Origin: Echinarachnius parma
Taxonomy: Eukaryota > Echinodermata > Echinoidea > Clypeasteroida > Echinarachniidae
Length of the DNA stretch: 64,000 bases
NCBI GenBank assembly: GCA_037951105.1
Contig: JBAMJV010008290.1
Coordinates: forward strand, 56,194 to 120,193
Direction: 5' to 3'
Made by a program: the position numbers and the translations under genes. Under the pieces are notes generated by a model. That model was given only the letters and a program-made list of their open reading frames with translations. It was not told the origin of the DNA and ran no database searches. Shown piece by piece: positions 21,460-37,000 of this stretch; positions within the stretch are counted from its first letter, which is position 1; every line of letters begins with the position of its first letter.

Positions 21460-24400
21460 GATGACTTTATAACATTTACTCGGCATAAATGAGGTATGAG
21501 TTCGTATCTACAACTCATAATCTATCCGAATATTAAAAGAAAATTGGATGTTTATGGACTTTAAAAAAAGTTATGGCCGAATAAAAACAACGATGTTTTT
21601 ACCATATTTTGCCAATTTGCTTGTGCGCGTAATTTTGACTTTGACGCGCGCGTACTCCGTTATTATGAGTCAACAATGACTCAGATTGATAGGGTGCGTT
21701 GAGGGATGTATAAGAATTGCAAAACATGTGAAAAAACGACAATTTTCTTATTCATTTGCGTTACGCGCGCAAATACGCGCGCGCCGACGCGCACGCGTGG
21801 ACTTTTTTGAAACGATTAAAATTGTCTAAAACATATAGTAAATTACTCGGGTTAGGGTTTTGATCATTTTGCAATTTTGTTTTCATTTGACGGACGCGTA
21901 CGCGCGCGTCTCCGAGTGTAAGCACACGCGCATCAACTTGAAATATGACGATTGACCTAATTTATATTGAAGCGAAATTTGAAGTGAAATTGATGATGCA
22001 TGACTGAGTTATGATGATTATTGAAATTCGACAAAATGGCGTCCTGATGACGTCACAGTGATCTGACGAGATTAAAATGATTACGTTGCACTAAGTCAGA
22101 TGATGATCTATCATCATGTGAAGTTTCATGAAGTTTGATTCATCTGATCTTGAGATATGCGACGAACAAAATCGGAAGAATAATAATAATAATAACTAGA
22201 TGTTGAATTCGTCACTTTTGACGAATTAAGGTTATACATATCGATTTATTATGATAAAAGGATGATTCCAAAAATAACTACTCAATCATCATATCAATAA
22301 TAATAGATTCCCCCCCCCCCCCCCCCTGAAAAAAATAAAAATAAAAAAAGAAAGTTAAAAAATATTGCCTTGGATTCGAACCCAGGACCTTTTGATCTTG
22401 TGTCACAAATTATACCGCGAGACCAACATTAGATCTCTTAACGAAAATGGGAAATTGGGAAAGATATATCAGTGATTGCACACTGCACTTGTCATTGTAA
22501 CAGTGAATTATTTGACCTTTGAACCTAAATTACATATCCTTAACGCCATTTTCATAATCCGATCTTATCTTATGAACATTTTTCCTTTCATTATACCATA
22601 CATGTGTGCTGGATTACATGTCCGCGGCGTACGTGGTTATTGAGTATTCATGGTTGATTTATTTGACCTTTAACGGTAAATATGACAATGAAATATGCAT
22701 TTTCGCGATTTGGTGTTAACTTATGAAATGATGGGCTTGCAAATCCCTATCTACATGCGAAATCTCAAATTGATAGCATAATTCCTTCAGCAGTTATGTC
22801 GATAACATACGTTTTGGCTAACCCTCAATTTGTAACAGATTTGAACTCTATTTCCAATCAAACAATTCATCAGGATCCATTGAACAAAACTAAATGGTGT
22901 GAATAGATTGCGAATAGAGCAGAACATCAGCTACGATATATCAAAATTGGGGAGTACATTGATGGAGAATAAGTGAGATATGGTCAATAGTCCGCTGTGA
23001 TCGATTTCAACATTGACTGAAATTGATTAAAATTCGCATTTTCAACTTTAACCGTCAATATGATGATTTTATAACATTTACTCGGCATAAATGAGGTATG
23101 AATTCGTATCTACAACTCATAATCTATCCGAATATTAAAAGAAAATTGGATGTTTGTGGACTTTTTAAAAAGTTATGGCCGAATAAAAAAAGGATGTTTT
23201 TACCATATTTTGCCAATTTGCGTGCGCGCGTAATTTTGACTTTGACGCGCGCGTACTCCGTTATTATGAGTCAACAATGACTCAAATTGATAGGGTGTGT
23301 TGAGGGATCCATAAGGAATCCAAAACATGTGAAAAAACGACAATTTTCCTATTCATTCGCGTTACGCGCGCAAATACGCGCGCGCCGACGCGCACGCGCG
23401 GAATTTTTTGAAACGCTTAAAATTGTCTGAAACATATAGTAAATTACTCGGGTTAGGGTTTTGAGCATTTTTTGACATTTTTTTTCATTTGACGGACGCG
23501 TACGCGCGCGTCTCCGAGAGTAATTGCACGCGCATGAGCTTAAAAGATGACCATTGACCTGATAAATGTTAATGCGAAATTTGAATTGAAATTGATATTT
23601 CATGACTGAGATATGATGATTATTAACATTTGACAAAATGGCGTCCTGATGACGTCACAGTCATGTGACGTCACTGAAAAAGTGGGCAGTTCTAAGTTAG
23701 AACATGATCTATCATCATGTGAAGATTCATGATATTTGATTAATCTGATCTTGAGATAATCGACGAACAAAATAAGGAAGAATAAATAATAATAATAACT
23801 AGATGTTGAATTCGTCACTTTAGACGAATTAAAGGTTATACATATTGAAATTATGATTATTATGATGATATTGACTTTTCAACGCCTAATATGATGATGT
23901 CGTAACATTTACTTGGCATAAATGAATGACACCAAATAGGCTAACAATATTAATTCATAACAAAAGGGGAGGGGGGAGCTCTTTAATTGACCAAAATGAC
24001 TGTAAAATGGCTCTGTACCTGACGTCTTATTTCAACCATATCACACCTTTCCTTTGGCCGATTTTGACCCGGTTTTCAGTATGCTAAAGCTGAGTTTCCT
24101 CTACACAATCATTTTTTCGATTTTATTTTACGATTTGAGCACGGGAACAGGTCGTAATTGAAGGTTGAACTTTTTTTTTCTTTATCGTGCACTATGATGA
24201 CTTTACCAAATCTGATTGGCCAATGTTAAAATTGTAAAAATATGTGCAACTCATACTCTTTCAGAATATGAAAAAATATTTGTATATTTCCATTTATCAA
24301 AGAAGTTGTGACCGATAAGAGAAGTGCATGTTTGACCAGATTTAGCCAATTTTCACACTCTTTGCGCGATTTCAACTTTAACCGGTCAATTCGATGACTT

Positions 24401-27400
24401 TAGAAGATTTACTCGGCATAAAGCAAGTATGAATTCGTATCTACAACTCATAATCTATCCAAATATTCAAATACAATTGTGTTTTTGTCGACTTTTGAAA
24501 AAGTTATGGCCGAATTAAAAAAGGATGTTTTTACCATATTTTGCCAATTATTTGTTTAGAACTGTTCGCCCTTAGATGTTAGATGGCGCTGTTCAGACTT
24601 AGCCAATTTTCACACTCGTGCGCTTTTTAAATCTTAACGGTCAATATGATGACTTTGTAACATTTACTCGGCATAAATGAGGTATGAATTCGCATCTACA
24701 ACTCATAATCTTTCCGGATATTCAAAGAAATTTGCGAGTTTGTGGACTTTTTAAAAAGTTATGGCCGATAAGAGACCAGACTTGGGAAATTTTCACGCTC
24801 GTGCGCCATTTAATTTTTAACCGTCAATATGATGACTTTATGACATTTACTCGGCATGAATGAGGTATGAATTCGCATCTACACCTCATAATCTATCCGA
24901 ATATTAAAAGAAAGTTGGGTTTTTGTGGACTTTTTAAAAAGTTATGCTCGAATAAAAAAATGGTTGTTTTTGATCATTTTCAGATTGTAAGATCCTTAGA
25001 CGGGCGCGTACGCGCTTGTTACGTGGCGCATGCGCATGCGCATACTCGTAAAAGTTGCCACTCGGCGTGATGATTATTGGTGCCACATTTAAAGGGAAAT
25101 AGAAGATGCATGACTGAGATACATCCATGAATGTAATTTCACAAAATGGCGTCCCGTTGACGTCACGAATAGTCGGCGGCACCCAAAAGTTTGGCAGTTC
25201 TAAGTTAGACCAAGATCTATCATTCCGCAAAGTTTCAGGACAATAGCTGCACCCGTTATTGAGGTATCCGACGAACAAAATCCTTGTTTTCGTGTCTCTA
25301 TGCATTGGCATACAGACACAAAAACAATACTAGATTTTGCATTCGTCACTTTTGACGAATTAAGGTTATACATATCGAATTCTTATGATAAAAGCATTAT
25401 TCCAAAAATAACTACTCAATCATCATATAAATAATATCACATACTCCACCCCCCCCCCCTAATAAAAAGTAAAAAAGAAGAAAAAAGAAATTTAAAAAAT
25501 ATTGTTTTGGATTCGAACCCACGACCCTTAGATCTTGCGTCACAACTTGTTCCACGAGACCAACATTAGATCTCTTAACGAAAATGGGAAATCGGGAACA
25601 ATATATCAGTGATTGCACACTGCATTTGTCATTGTAACAGTGAATTATTTGACCTTTGAACCTAATTTACATATCCTTAACGCCATTTTCATAATCCGAT
25701 CTTATCTTATGAAAATTGTTCCTTTCATTATAACCTACATGTGTGCTGAATTTCATGTCCACGGCGTACGTGGTTATTCATGCTTGATTTATTTGATTTA
25801 TTTGATTTATTTGACGGTAAATATGGCGATGAAATATGCATTTTCGCGATTTGGTGTTAACTTATGAAATGTTGGGCTTGCAAGTCCCTATCTACATGCG
25901 AAGTTTCACATTGGTAGCATAATTCTTTCAGCAGTTATTATTCGAAAGCATACGTTTTAGCTAACCCTCAATTTTTAACAGATTTGGACTCTCATTTCCA
26001 ATCAAACAATTCATCAGGATCCAGTGAACAAAACTAAATGGTGTGAATAGATTGCGAATAGAGCAGGACATCAGCTACGATATATCAAAATTTGCGAGTA
26101 CATTGATGGAGAATAAGCGAGATATGGTCAAAAGTACACTGTGATCGATTTCAACATTGATTGAAAGTGATTAAAATTCGCATTTTCAACTTTAACCGTC
26201 AATACGATGACTTTATAACATTTACTCGGCATAAATGAGGTATGAATTCGTATGTACAACTCATAATCTATCCGAATATTAAAAGAAAATTGGGTGTTTG
26301 AGGACTTTTTAAAAAGTTATGGCCGAATACAAAAAGGATGTTTTTACCATGTTTTGCCATTTTTTGCCATTTTGCGTGCGCGCGTAATTTTGACTTTGAC
26401 ACGCGCGTACTCCGTTATTATGAGTCAATAATGACTCAAATTGATAGGGTGTGCTGAGGGATGTATAAGAATTGCAAAACATGTAAAAAAACTACATTTT
26501 TTTTATTCATTCGCGTTACGCGCGCAAATACACGCGCGCCGACGCGCACGCGCGGAATTTTTTGAAACGCTTAAAATTGTCTGAAACATATAGTAAATTA
26601 CTCGGGTTAGGGTTTGGAGCATTTAAAAAAAAAAAATTAATTGACGGACGCGTACGCGCGCGTCTCCGAGTGTAATTGCATGCGCATGAGCTTAAAAGAT
26701 GAACATTGACCTGATAAATATTGATGCGAAATTTGAATTGAAATTGATATTTCATGACTGAGTTATGATGATTATTAACATTTGACAAAATGGCGTCCTG
26801 ATGACGTCACAGTGATGTGACGTCACTGAAAAAGTTGGCAGTTCTAAGTTAGAACATGATCTATCATCATGTGATGATTCATGATATTTGATTCATCTGA
26901 TCTTGAGATAATCGACGAACAAAATTAGGAAGAAGAATAAAGAAAAATCTTGACGAAATCAATAGGTTATACATATGTATATGTATAACCTAAAAATCTT
27001 GACGAAATCAATAGGTTATACATATGTATATGTATAACCTAATAAACTAGATTTTGAATTCGTCACTTTTGACGAATTAAGGTTATACATATCGATTTTC
27101 TTATGATAAAAGCATTATTCCAAAAATAACTACTCAATTATCATATAAATAATATCACATACTCCCCCCCCCCCCCCTAATAAAAAGTAAAAAAGAAGAA
27201 AAAAGAAATTAAAAAAATATTGTCTTGGATTCGAACCCACGACCCTTAGATCTTGCGTCACAACTTGTTCCACGAGACCAACATTAGATCTCTTAACGAA
27301 AATGGGAAATCGGGAACGATATATCAGTGATTGCACACTGCAGTTGTCATTGTAACAGTGAATTATTTGACCTTTGAACCTAATTTACATATCCTTAACG

Positions 27401-30400
27401 CCATTTTCATAATCCGATCTTATCTTATGAACATTTTCCTTTCATTATACCATACATGTGTGCTGAATTTCATGTCCGCGGCGTACGTGGTTATTGAGTA
27501 TTTATGCTTGATTTATTTGACCTTTAACGGTAAATATGACAATGAAATATGCATTTTCGCGATTTGGTGTTAACTTATGAAATGATGGGTTTGAAAATCC
27601 CTATCTACATGCGAAATCTTAAATTGATAGCATAATTCCTTCAGCAGTTATATGTCGATAAGATACGTTTTGGCTAACCCTCAATTTGTAACAGATTTGG
27701 ACTCTCATTTCCAATCAAACAATTCATCAGGATCCATTGAACAAAACTAAATGGTGTGAATAGATTGCGAATAGAGCAGAACATCAGCTACGATATATCA
27801 AAATTTGGGAGTACATTGATGGAGAATAAGTGAGATATGGTCAAAAGTACACTTTGGTCGATTTCAACATTGATTGAAATTGAGTAAAATTCGCATTTTC
27901 AACTTTAACCGTCAATACGATGACTTTATAACATTTACTCGGCATAAATGAGGTATGAATTCGTATCTACAACTCATAATCTATCCGAATATTAAACAAA
28001 AATTGGGTGTTTGTGGACTTTTTAAAAAGTTATGGCCGAATAAAAAAAGTATGTTTTTACCATATTTTGCCAATTTGCGTGCGCGCGTAATTTTGACTTT
28101 GACGCGCGTGTACTCCGTTATTATGAGTCAACAATGACTCAAATTGATAGGGTGTGTTGAGGGGATCTATAAGGAATGCAAAACATGTGAAAAAACGACA
28201 ATTTTCCTATTCATTCGCGTTACGCGCGCAAATACGCGCGCGCCGACGCGCACGCGCGGAATTTTTTGAAACGCTTAAAATTGTCTGAAACATATAGTAA
28301 ATTACTCGGGTTGGGGTTTTGAACATTTTAATTTTTTTTTTTCACTTGACGGACGCGTATGCGCGCGTCTCTGAGTGTAAGCGCACGCGCATGAGCTTAA
28401 TATATGACGATTGAACTGATTGATATTGATGCGAAATTTGAAGTGAAATTAATGATGCATGACTGAGTTATGATGATTATTGAAATTTGACAAAATGGCG
28501 TCCTGATGACGTCACAGTGATCTGACGAGATTAAAATGATTACGTTGCACTAAGTCAGATGATGATCTATCATCATGTGAAGTTTCATGATGATTGATTC
28601 ATTTGATCTTGAGATATGCGACGAACAAAATCGGAAGAATAATAATAATAATAAACTAGATGTTGAATTCGTCACGTTTGACGAATTAAAGGTTATACAT
28701 ATCGAAATTACCATATGATGATTATTGACTTTTCAACGCGTAATTATGATGATGTCATAACATTTACTTGGCATAAATGAATGACACCAAATGGGGTAAC
28801 AATATTCATTCATAACACAAAAGGGGAGGGGGCAGCTCTTTAATTGACCAAAATGACTGTAAAATGGCTCTGTACTTGACGTCTTATTTTGACCATGTCA
28901 CACCTTTCCATGGGCCGATTTTTGCCAGGTTTTCAGTATGTTAAAGCTGAGTTTCTGCTACACAATCATTTTTTCGATTTTATTTCACGATTTGAGCAGG
29001 GGAACAGGTCGTAATTGAAGGTTGAACTTTTTTTTTCTTTATCGTGCACTATGATGAATTTACAAAATCTGATTGGCCAATGTTAAAATTGTAACAATAT
29101 GTGCAACTCATACTCTTTCAGAATATGAAAAAATATTTGTATATATCCATGTATCAAAGAAGTTGTGACCGTTAAGAGAAATGCATGTTTGACCAGATTT
29201 AGCCAATTTTCACACTCTTTGCGCGATTTCAACTTTAACCGGTAAATTCGATGACTTTAGAAGATTTACTCGGCATAAAGCAAGTATGAATTCGTATCTA
29301 CAACTCATAATCTATCCAAATATTGAAATAAAATTGGGTTTTTGTCCACTTTTGAAAAAGTTATGGCCGAATTAAAAAAGGATGTTTTTACCATATTTTG
29401 CCAATTATTTGTTTTGAACTGTTCGCCGTTAGATGTTAGATGGCGCTATACAGACTTAGCCAATTTTCACACTCGTGCGCCAATTAAATTTCAACGGTCA
29501 ATATGATGACTTTGTAACATTTACTGGGCATAAATGAGGTATGAATTCGCATCTACAACTCATAATCTTTCCGGATATTCAAAGAAATTTGGGAGTTTGT
29601 GGACTTTTTAAAAAGTTATGGCCGATAAGAGACCAGACTTGGGAAATTTTCACACTCGTGCGCTATTTAATTTTTAACCGTCAATATGATGACTTTATAA
29701 CATTTACTCGGCATAAATGAGGTATGAATTCATATCTACAACTCATAATCTATCCGAATATTAAAAGAAAGTTGGGTTTTTGTGGACTTTTTACAAAGTT
29801 ATGCCCGAATAAAAAAATGGTTGTTTTTTTAGCATTTTCAGATTTTAAGATCCTTAGACGGGCGCGTACGCGCTTGTTACGTAGCGCATGCGCATGCGCA
29901 TAATCGGAAAAGTTGCCACTTGGCCTGATAATTGTTGGTGCCAAATTTAAAGGGAAATAGAAGATGCATGACTGAGATACATCCATGAATGAAATTTCAC
30001 AAAATGGCGTCCTGATGACGTCACGAATAGTTGGCGGCACCCAAAAGTTTGGCAGTTCTAAGTTAGACCAAGATCTATCATCTGGCCAAGTTTCAGGACA
30101 ATAGTTGCACCCGTTATTGAGGTATCCGACGAACAAAATCCTTGTTTTCGTGTCTCTATGCATTGGCATACAGACACAAAAACAATACTAGATGTTGAAT
30201 TCGTCACTTTTGACGAATTAAGGTTATACATATCGACTTATTATGATAAAAGGATGATTCCAAAAATAACTACTCAATCATCTTATCAATAATAATAGAT
30301 CCCCTCCCCCTGAAAAGGAAAGAAAAAAGAATACAAAACAAAGTAAAACAAACCAAGATTGCCTTGGATTCGAACCCACGACCCTTTGATCTTGTGTCAC

Positions 30401-31057
30401 AAATTATACCGCGAGACCAACATTAGATCTCTTAACGAAAATGGGAAATCGGGAAAGATACATCAGTGATTGCACACTGCATTTGTCATTGTAACAGTGA
30501 ATTATTTGACCTTTGAACCTAATTTACATATCCTTAATGCCATTTTCATAATCCGATCTTATCTTATGAACATTTTCCTTTCATTATACCATACATGTGT
30601 GCTGAATTTCATGTCCGCGGCGTACGTGGTTATTGAGTATTCATGCTTGATTTATTTGACCTTTAACGGTAAATATGACAATGAAATATGCATTTTCGCG
30701 ATTTGGTGTTAACTTATGAAATGATGGGCTTGAAAATCCCTATCTACATGCGAAATCTCAAATTGATAGCATAATTTCTTCAGCAGTTATAGGTCGATAA
30801 CATACGTTTTGGCTAAACCTCAATTTTTATCAGATTTTGACTCTTATTTACAATCAAACAATTCATCAGGATCCAGTTAACATAACAAATTGTTGTGAAA
30901 AGATTGCGAAAAGAGCAGGACATCAGCTACGATATATCAAAATTTGGGAGTACATTGATGGAGAATAAGTGAGATATGGTCAAAAGTACACTGTGATCGA
31001 TTTCAACATTGATTGAAATTGAGTAAAATTCGCATTTTCAACTTTAACCGTCAATAC
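21460..31057. repeat. 9598-bp higher-order repeat, copy 2
   Basis: Second period. Every landmark sits exactly 9598 bp downstream of copy 1, including the tRNA-like segments (22368, 25504, 27223, 30361), the hairpin pair (26963-27041) and C-runs of 17, 11 and 14. I found no mismatch to copy 1 in the stretches I compared. Confidence 0.93.
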
Positions 31058-34000
31058 GATGACTTTATAACATTTACTCGGCATAAATGAGGTATGAGTT
31101 CGTATCTACAACTCATAATCTATCCGAATATTAAAAGAAAATTGGATGTTTATGGACTTTAAAAAAAGTTATGGCCGAATAAAAACAACGATGTTTTTAC
31201 CATATTTTGCCAATTTGCTTGTGCGCGTAATTTTGACTTTGACGCGCGCGTACTCCGTTATTATGAGTCAACAATGACTCAGATTGATAGGGTGCGTTGA
31301 GGGATGTATAAGAATTGCAAAACATGTGAAAAAACGACAATTTTCTTATTCATTTGCGTTACGCGCGCAAATACGCGCGCGCCGACGCGCACGCGTGGAC
31401 TTTTTTGAAACGATTAAAATTGTCTAAAACATATAGTAAATTACTCGGGTTAGGGTTTTGATCATTTTGCAATTTTGTTTTCATTTGACGGACGCGTACG
31501 CGCGCGTCTCCGAGTGTAAGCACACGCGCATCAACTTGAAATATGACGATTGACCTAATTTATATTGAAGCGAAATTTGAAGTGAAATTGATGATGCATG
31601 ACTGAGTTATGATGATTATTGAAATTCGACAAAATGGCGTCCTGATGACGTCACAGTGATCTGACGAGATTAAAATGATTACGTTGCACTAAGTCAGATG
31701 ATGATCTATCATCATGTGAAGTTTCATGAAGTTTGATTCATCTGATCTTGAGATATGCGACGAACAAAATCGGAAGAATAATAATAATAATAACTAGATG
31801 TTGAATTCGTCACTTTTGACGAATTAAGGTTATACATATCGATTTATTATGATAAAAGGATGATTCCAAAAATAACTACTCAATCATCATATCAATAATA
31901 ATAGATTCCCCCCCCCCCCCCCCCTGAAAAAAATAAAAATAAAAAAAGAAAGTTAAAAAATATTGCCTTGGATTCGAACCCAGGACCTTTTGATCTTGTG
32001 TCACAAATTATACCGCGAGACCAACATTAGATCTCTTAACGAAAATGGGAAATTGGGAAAGATATATCAGTGATTGCACACTGCACTTGTCATTGTAACA
32101 GTGAATTATTTGACCTTTGAACCTAAATTACATATCCTTAACGCCATTTTCATAATCCGATCTTATCTTATGAACATTTTTCCTTTCATTATACCATACA
32201 TGTGTGCTGGATTACATGTCCGCGGCGTACGTGGTTATTGAGTATTCATGGTTGATTTATTTGACCTTTAACGGTAAATATGACAATGAAATATGCATTT
32301 TCGCGATTTGGTGTTAACTTATGAAATGATGGGCTTGCAAATCCCTATCTACATGCGAAATCTCAAATTGATAGCATAATTCCTTCAGCAGTTATGTCGA
32401 TAACATACGTTTTGGCTAACCCTCAATTTGTAACAGATTTGAACTCTATTTCCAATCAAACAATTCATCAGGATCCATTGAACAAAACTAAATGGTGTGA
32501 ATAGATTGCGAATAGAGCAGAACATCAGCTACGATATATCAAAATTGGGGAGTACATTGATGGAGAATAAGTGAGATATGGTCAATAGTCCGCTGTGATC
32601 GATTTCAACATTGACTGAAATTGATTAAAATTCGCATTTTCAACTTTAACCGTCAATATGATGATTTTATAACATTTACTCGGCATAAATGAGGTATGAA
32701 TTCGTATCTACAACTCATAATCTATCCGAATATTAAAAGAAAATTGGATGTTTGTGGACTTTTTAAAAAGTTATGGCCGAATAAAAAAAGGATGTTTTTA
32801 CCATATTTTGCCAATTTGCGTGCGCGCGTAATTTTGACTTTGACGCGCGCGTACTCCGTTATTATGAGTCAACAATGACTCAAATTGATAGGGTGTGTTG
32901 AGGGATCCATAAGGAATCCAAAACATGTGAAAAAACGACAATTTTCCTATTCATTCGCGTTACGCGCGCAAATACGCGCGCGCCGACGCGCACGCGCGGA
33001 ATTTTTTGAAACGCTTAAAATTGTCTGAAACATATAGTAAATTACTCGGGTTAGGGTTTTGAGCATTTTTTGACATTTTTTTTCATTTGACGGACGCGTA
33101 CGCGCGCGTCTCCGAGAGTAATTGCACGCGCATGAGCTTAAAAGATGACCATTGACCTGATAAATGTTAATGCGAAATTTGAATTGAAATTGATATTTCA
33201 TGACTGAGATATGATGATTATTAACATTTGACAAAATGGCGTCCTGATGACGTCACAGTCATGTGACGTCACTGAAAAAGTGGGCAGTTCTAAGTTAGAA
33301 CATGATCTATCATCATGTGAAGATTCATGATATTTGATTAATCTGATCTTGAGATAATCGACGAACAAAATAAGGAAGAATAAATAATAATAATAACTAG
33401 ATGTTGAATTCGTCACTTTAGACGAATTAAAGGTTATACATATTGAAATTATGATTATTATGATGATATTGACTTTTCAACGCCTAATATGATGATGTCG
33501 TAACATTTACTTGGCATAAATGAATGACACCAAATAGGCTAACAATATTAATTCATAACAAAAGGGGAGGGGGGAGCTCTTTAATTGACCAAAATGACTG
33601 TAAAATGGCTCTGTACCTGACGTCTTATTTCAACCATATCACACCTTTCCTTTGGCCGATTTTGACCCGGTTTTCAGTATGCTAAAGCTGAGTTTCCTCT
33701 ACACAATCATTTTTTCGATTTTATTTTACGATTTGAGCACGGGAACAGGTCGTAATTGAAGGTTGAACTTTTTTTTTCTTTATCGTGCACTATGATGACT
33801 TTACCAAATCTGATTGGCCAATGTTAAAATTGTAAAAATATGTGCAACTCATACTCTTTCAGAATATGAAAAAATATTTGTATATTTCCATTTATCAAAG
33901 AAGTTGTGACCGATAAGAGAAGTGCATGTTTGACCAGATTTAGCCAATTTTCACACTCTTTGCGCGATTTCAACTTTAACCGGTCAATTCGATGACTTTA

Positions 34001-37000
34001 GAAGATTTACTCGGCATAAAGCAAGTATGAATTCGTATCTACAACTCATAATCTATCCAAATATTCAAATACAATTGTGTTTTTGTCGACTTTTGAAAAA
34101 GTTATGGCCGAATTAAAAAAGGATGTTTTTACCATATTTTGCCAATTATTTGTTTAGAACTGTTCGCCCTTAGATGTTAGATGGCGCTGTTCAGACTTAG
34201 CCAATTTTCACACTCGTGCGCTTTTTAAATCTTAACGGTCAATATGATGACTTTGTAACATTTACTCGGCATAAATGAGGTATGAATTCGCATCTACAAC
34301 TCATAATCTTTCCGGATATTCAAAGAAATTTGCGAGTTTGTGGACTTTTTAAAAAGTTATGGCCGATAAGAGACCAGACTTGGGAAATTTTCACGCTCGT
34401 GCGCCATTTAATTTTTAACCGTCAATATGATGACTTTATGACATTTACTCGGCATGAATGAGGTATGAATTCGCATCTACACCTCATAATCTATCCGAAT
34501 ATTAAAAGAAAGTTGGGTTTTTGTGGACTTTTTAAAAAGTTATGCTCGAATAAAAAAATGGTTGTTTTTGATCATTTTCAGATTGTAAGATCCTTAGACG
34601 GGCGCGTACGCGCTTGTTACGTGGCGCATGCGCATGCGCATACTCGTAAAAGTTGCCACTCGGCGTGATGATTATTGGTGCCACATTTAAAGGGAAATAG
34701 AAGATGCATGACTGAGATACATCCATGAATGTAATTTCACAAAATGGCGTCCCGTTGACGTCACGAATAGTCGGCGGCACCCAAAAGTTTGGCAGTTCTA
34801 AGTTAGACCAAGATCTATCATTCCGCAAAGTTTCAGGACAATAGCTGCACCCGTTATTGAGGTATCCGACGAACAAAATCCTTGTTTTCGTGTCTCTATG
34901 CATTGGCATACAGACACAAAAACAATACTAGATTTTGCATTCGTCACTTTTGACGAATTAAGGTTATACATATCGAATTCTTATGATAAAAGCATTATTC
35001 CAAAAATAACTACTCAATCATCATATAAATAATATCACATACTCCACCCCCCCCCCCTAATAAAAAGTAAAAAAGAAGAAAAAAGAAATTTAAAAAATAT
35101 TGTTTTGGATTCGAACCCACGACCCTTAGATCTTGCGTCACAACTTGTTCCACGAGACCAACATTAGATCTCTTAACGAAAATGGGAAATCGGGAACAAT
35201 ATATCAGTGATTGCACACTGCATTTGTCATTGTAACAGTGAATTATTTGACCTTTGAACCTAATTTACATATCCTTAACGCCATTTTCATAATCCGATCT
35301 TATCTTATGAAAATTGTTCCTTTCATTATAACCTACATGTGTGCTGAATTTCATGTCCACGGCGTACGTGGTTATTCATGCTTGATTTATTTGATTTATT
35401 TGATTTATTTGACGGTAAATATGGCGATGAAATATGCATTTTCGCGATTTGGTGTTAACTTATGAAATGTTGGGCTTGCAAGTCCCTATCTACATGCGAA
35501 GTTTCACATTGGTAGCATAATTCTTTCAGCAGTTATTATTCGAAAGCATACGTTTTAGCTAACCCTCAATTTTTAACAGATTTGGACTCTCATTTCCAAT
35601 CAAACAATTCATCAGGATCCAGTGAACAAAACTAAATGGTGTGAATAGATTGCGAATAGAGCAGGACATCAGCTACGATATATCAAAATTTGCGAGTACA
35701 TTGATGGAGAATAAGCGAGATATGGTCAAAAGTACACTGTGATCGATTTCAACATTGATTGAAAGTGATTAAAATTCGCATTTTCAACTTTAACCGTCAA
35801 TACGATGACTTTATAACATTTACTCGGCATAAATGAGGTATGAATTCGTATGTACAACTCATAATCTATCCGAATATTAAAAGAAAATTGGGTGTTTGAG
35901 GACTTTTTAAAAAGTTATGGCCGAATACAAAAAGGATGTTTTTACCATGTTTTGCCATTTTTTGCCATTTTGCGTGCGCGCGTAATTTTGACTTTGACAC
36001 GCGCGTACTCCGTTATTATGAGTCAATAATGACTCAAATTGATAGGGTGTGCTGAGGGATGTATAAGAATTGCAAAACATGTAAAAAAACTACATTTTTT
36101 TTATTCATTCGCGTTACGCGCGCAAATACACGCGCGCCGACGCGCACGCGCGGAATTTTTTGAAACGCTTAAAATTGTCTGAAACATATAGTAAATTACT
36201 CGGGTTAGGGTTTGGAGCATTTAAAAAAAAAAAATTAATTGACGGACGCGTACGCGCGCGTCTCCGAGTGTAATTGCATGCGCATGAGCTTAAAAGATGA
36301 ACATTGACCTGATAAATATTGATGCGAAATTTGAATTGAAATTGATATTTCATGACTGAGTTATGATGATTATTAACATTTGACAAAATGGCGTCCTGAT
36401 GACGTCACAGTGATGTGACGTCACTGAAAAAGTTGGCAGTTCTAAGTTAGAACATGATCTATCATCATGTGATGATTCATGATATTTGATTCATCTGATC
36501 TTGAGATAATCGACGAACAAAATTAGGAAGAAGAATAAAGAAAAATCTTGACGAAATCAATAGGTTATACATATGTATATGTATAACCTAAAAATCTTGA
36601 CGAAATCAATAGGTTATACATATGTATATGTATAACCTAATAAACTAGATTTTGAATTCGTCACTTTTGACGAATTAAGGTTATACATATCGATTTTCTT
36701 ATGATAAAAGCATTATTCCAAAAATAACTACTCAATTATCATATAAATAATATCACATACTCCCCCCCCCCCCCCTAATAAAAAGTAAAAAAGAAGAAAA
36801 AAGAAATTAAAAAAATATTGTCTTGGATTCGAACCCACGACCCTTAGATCTTGCGTCACAACTTGTTCCACGAGACCAACATTAGATCTCTTAACGAAAA
36901 TGGGAAATCGGGAACGATATATCAGTGATTGCACACTGCAGTTGTCATTGTAACAGTGAATTATTTGACCTTTGAACCTAATTTACATATCCTTAACGCC

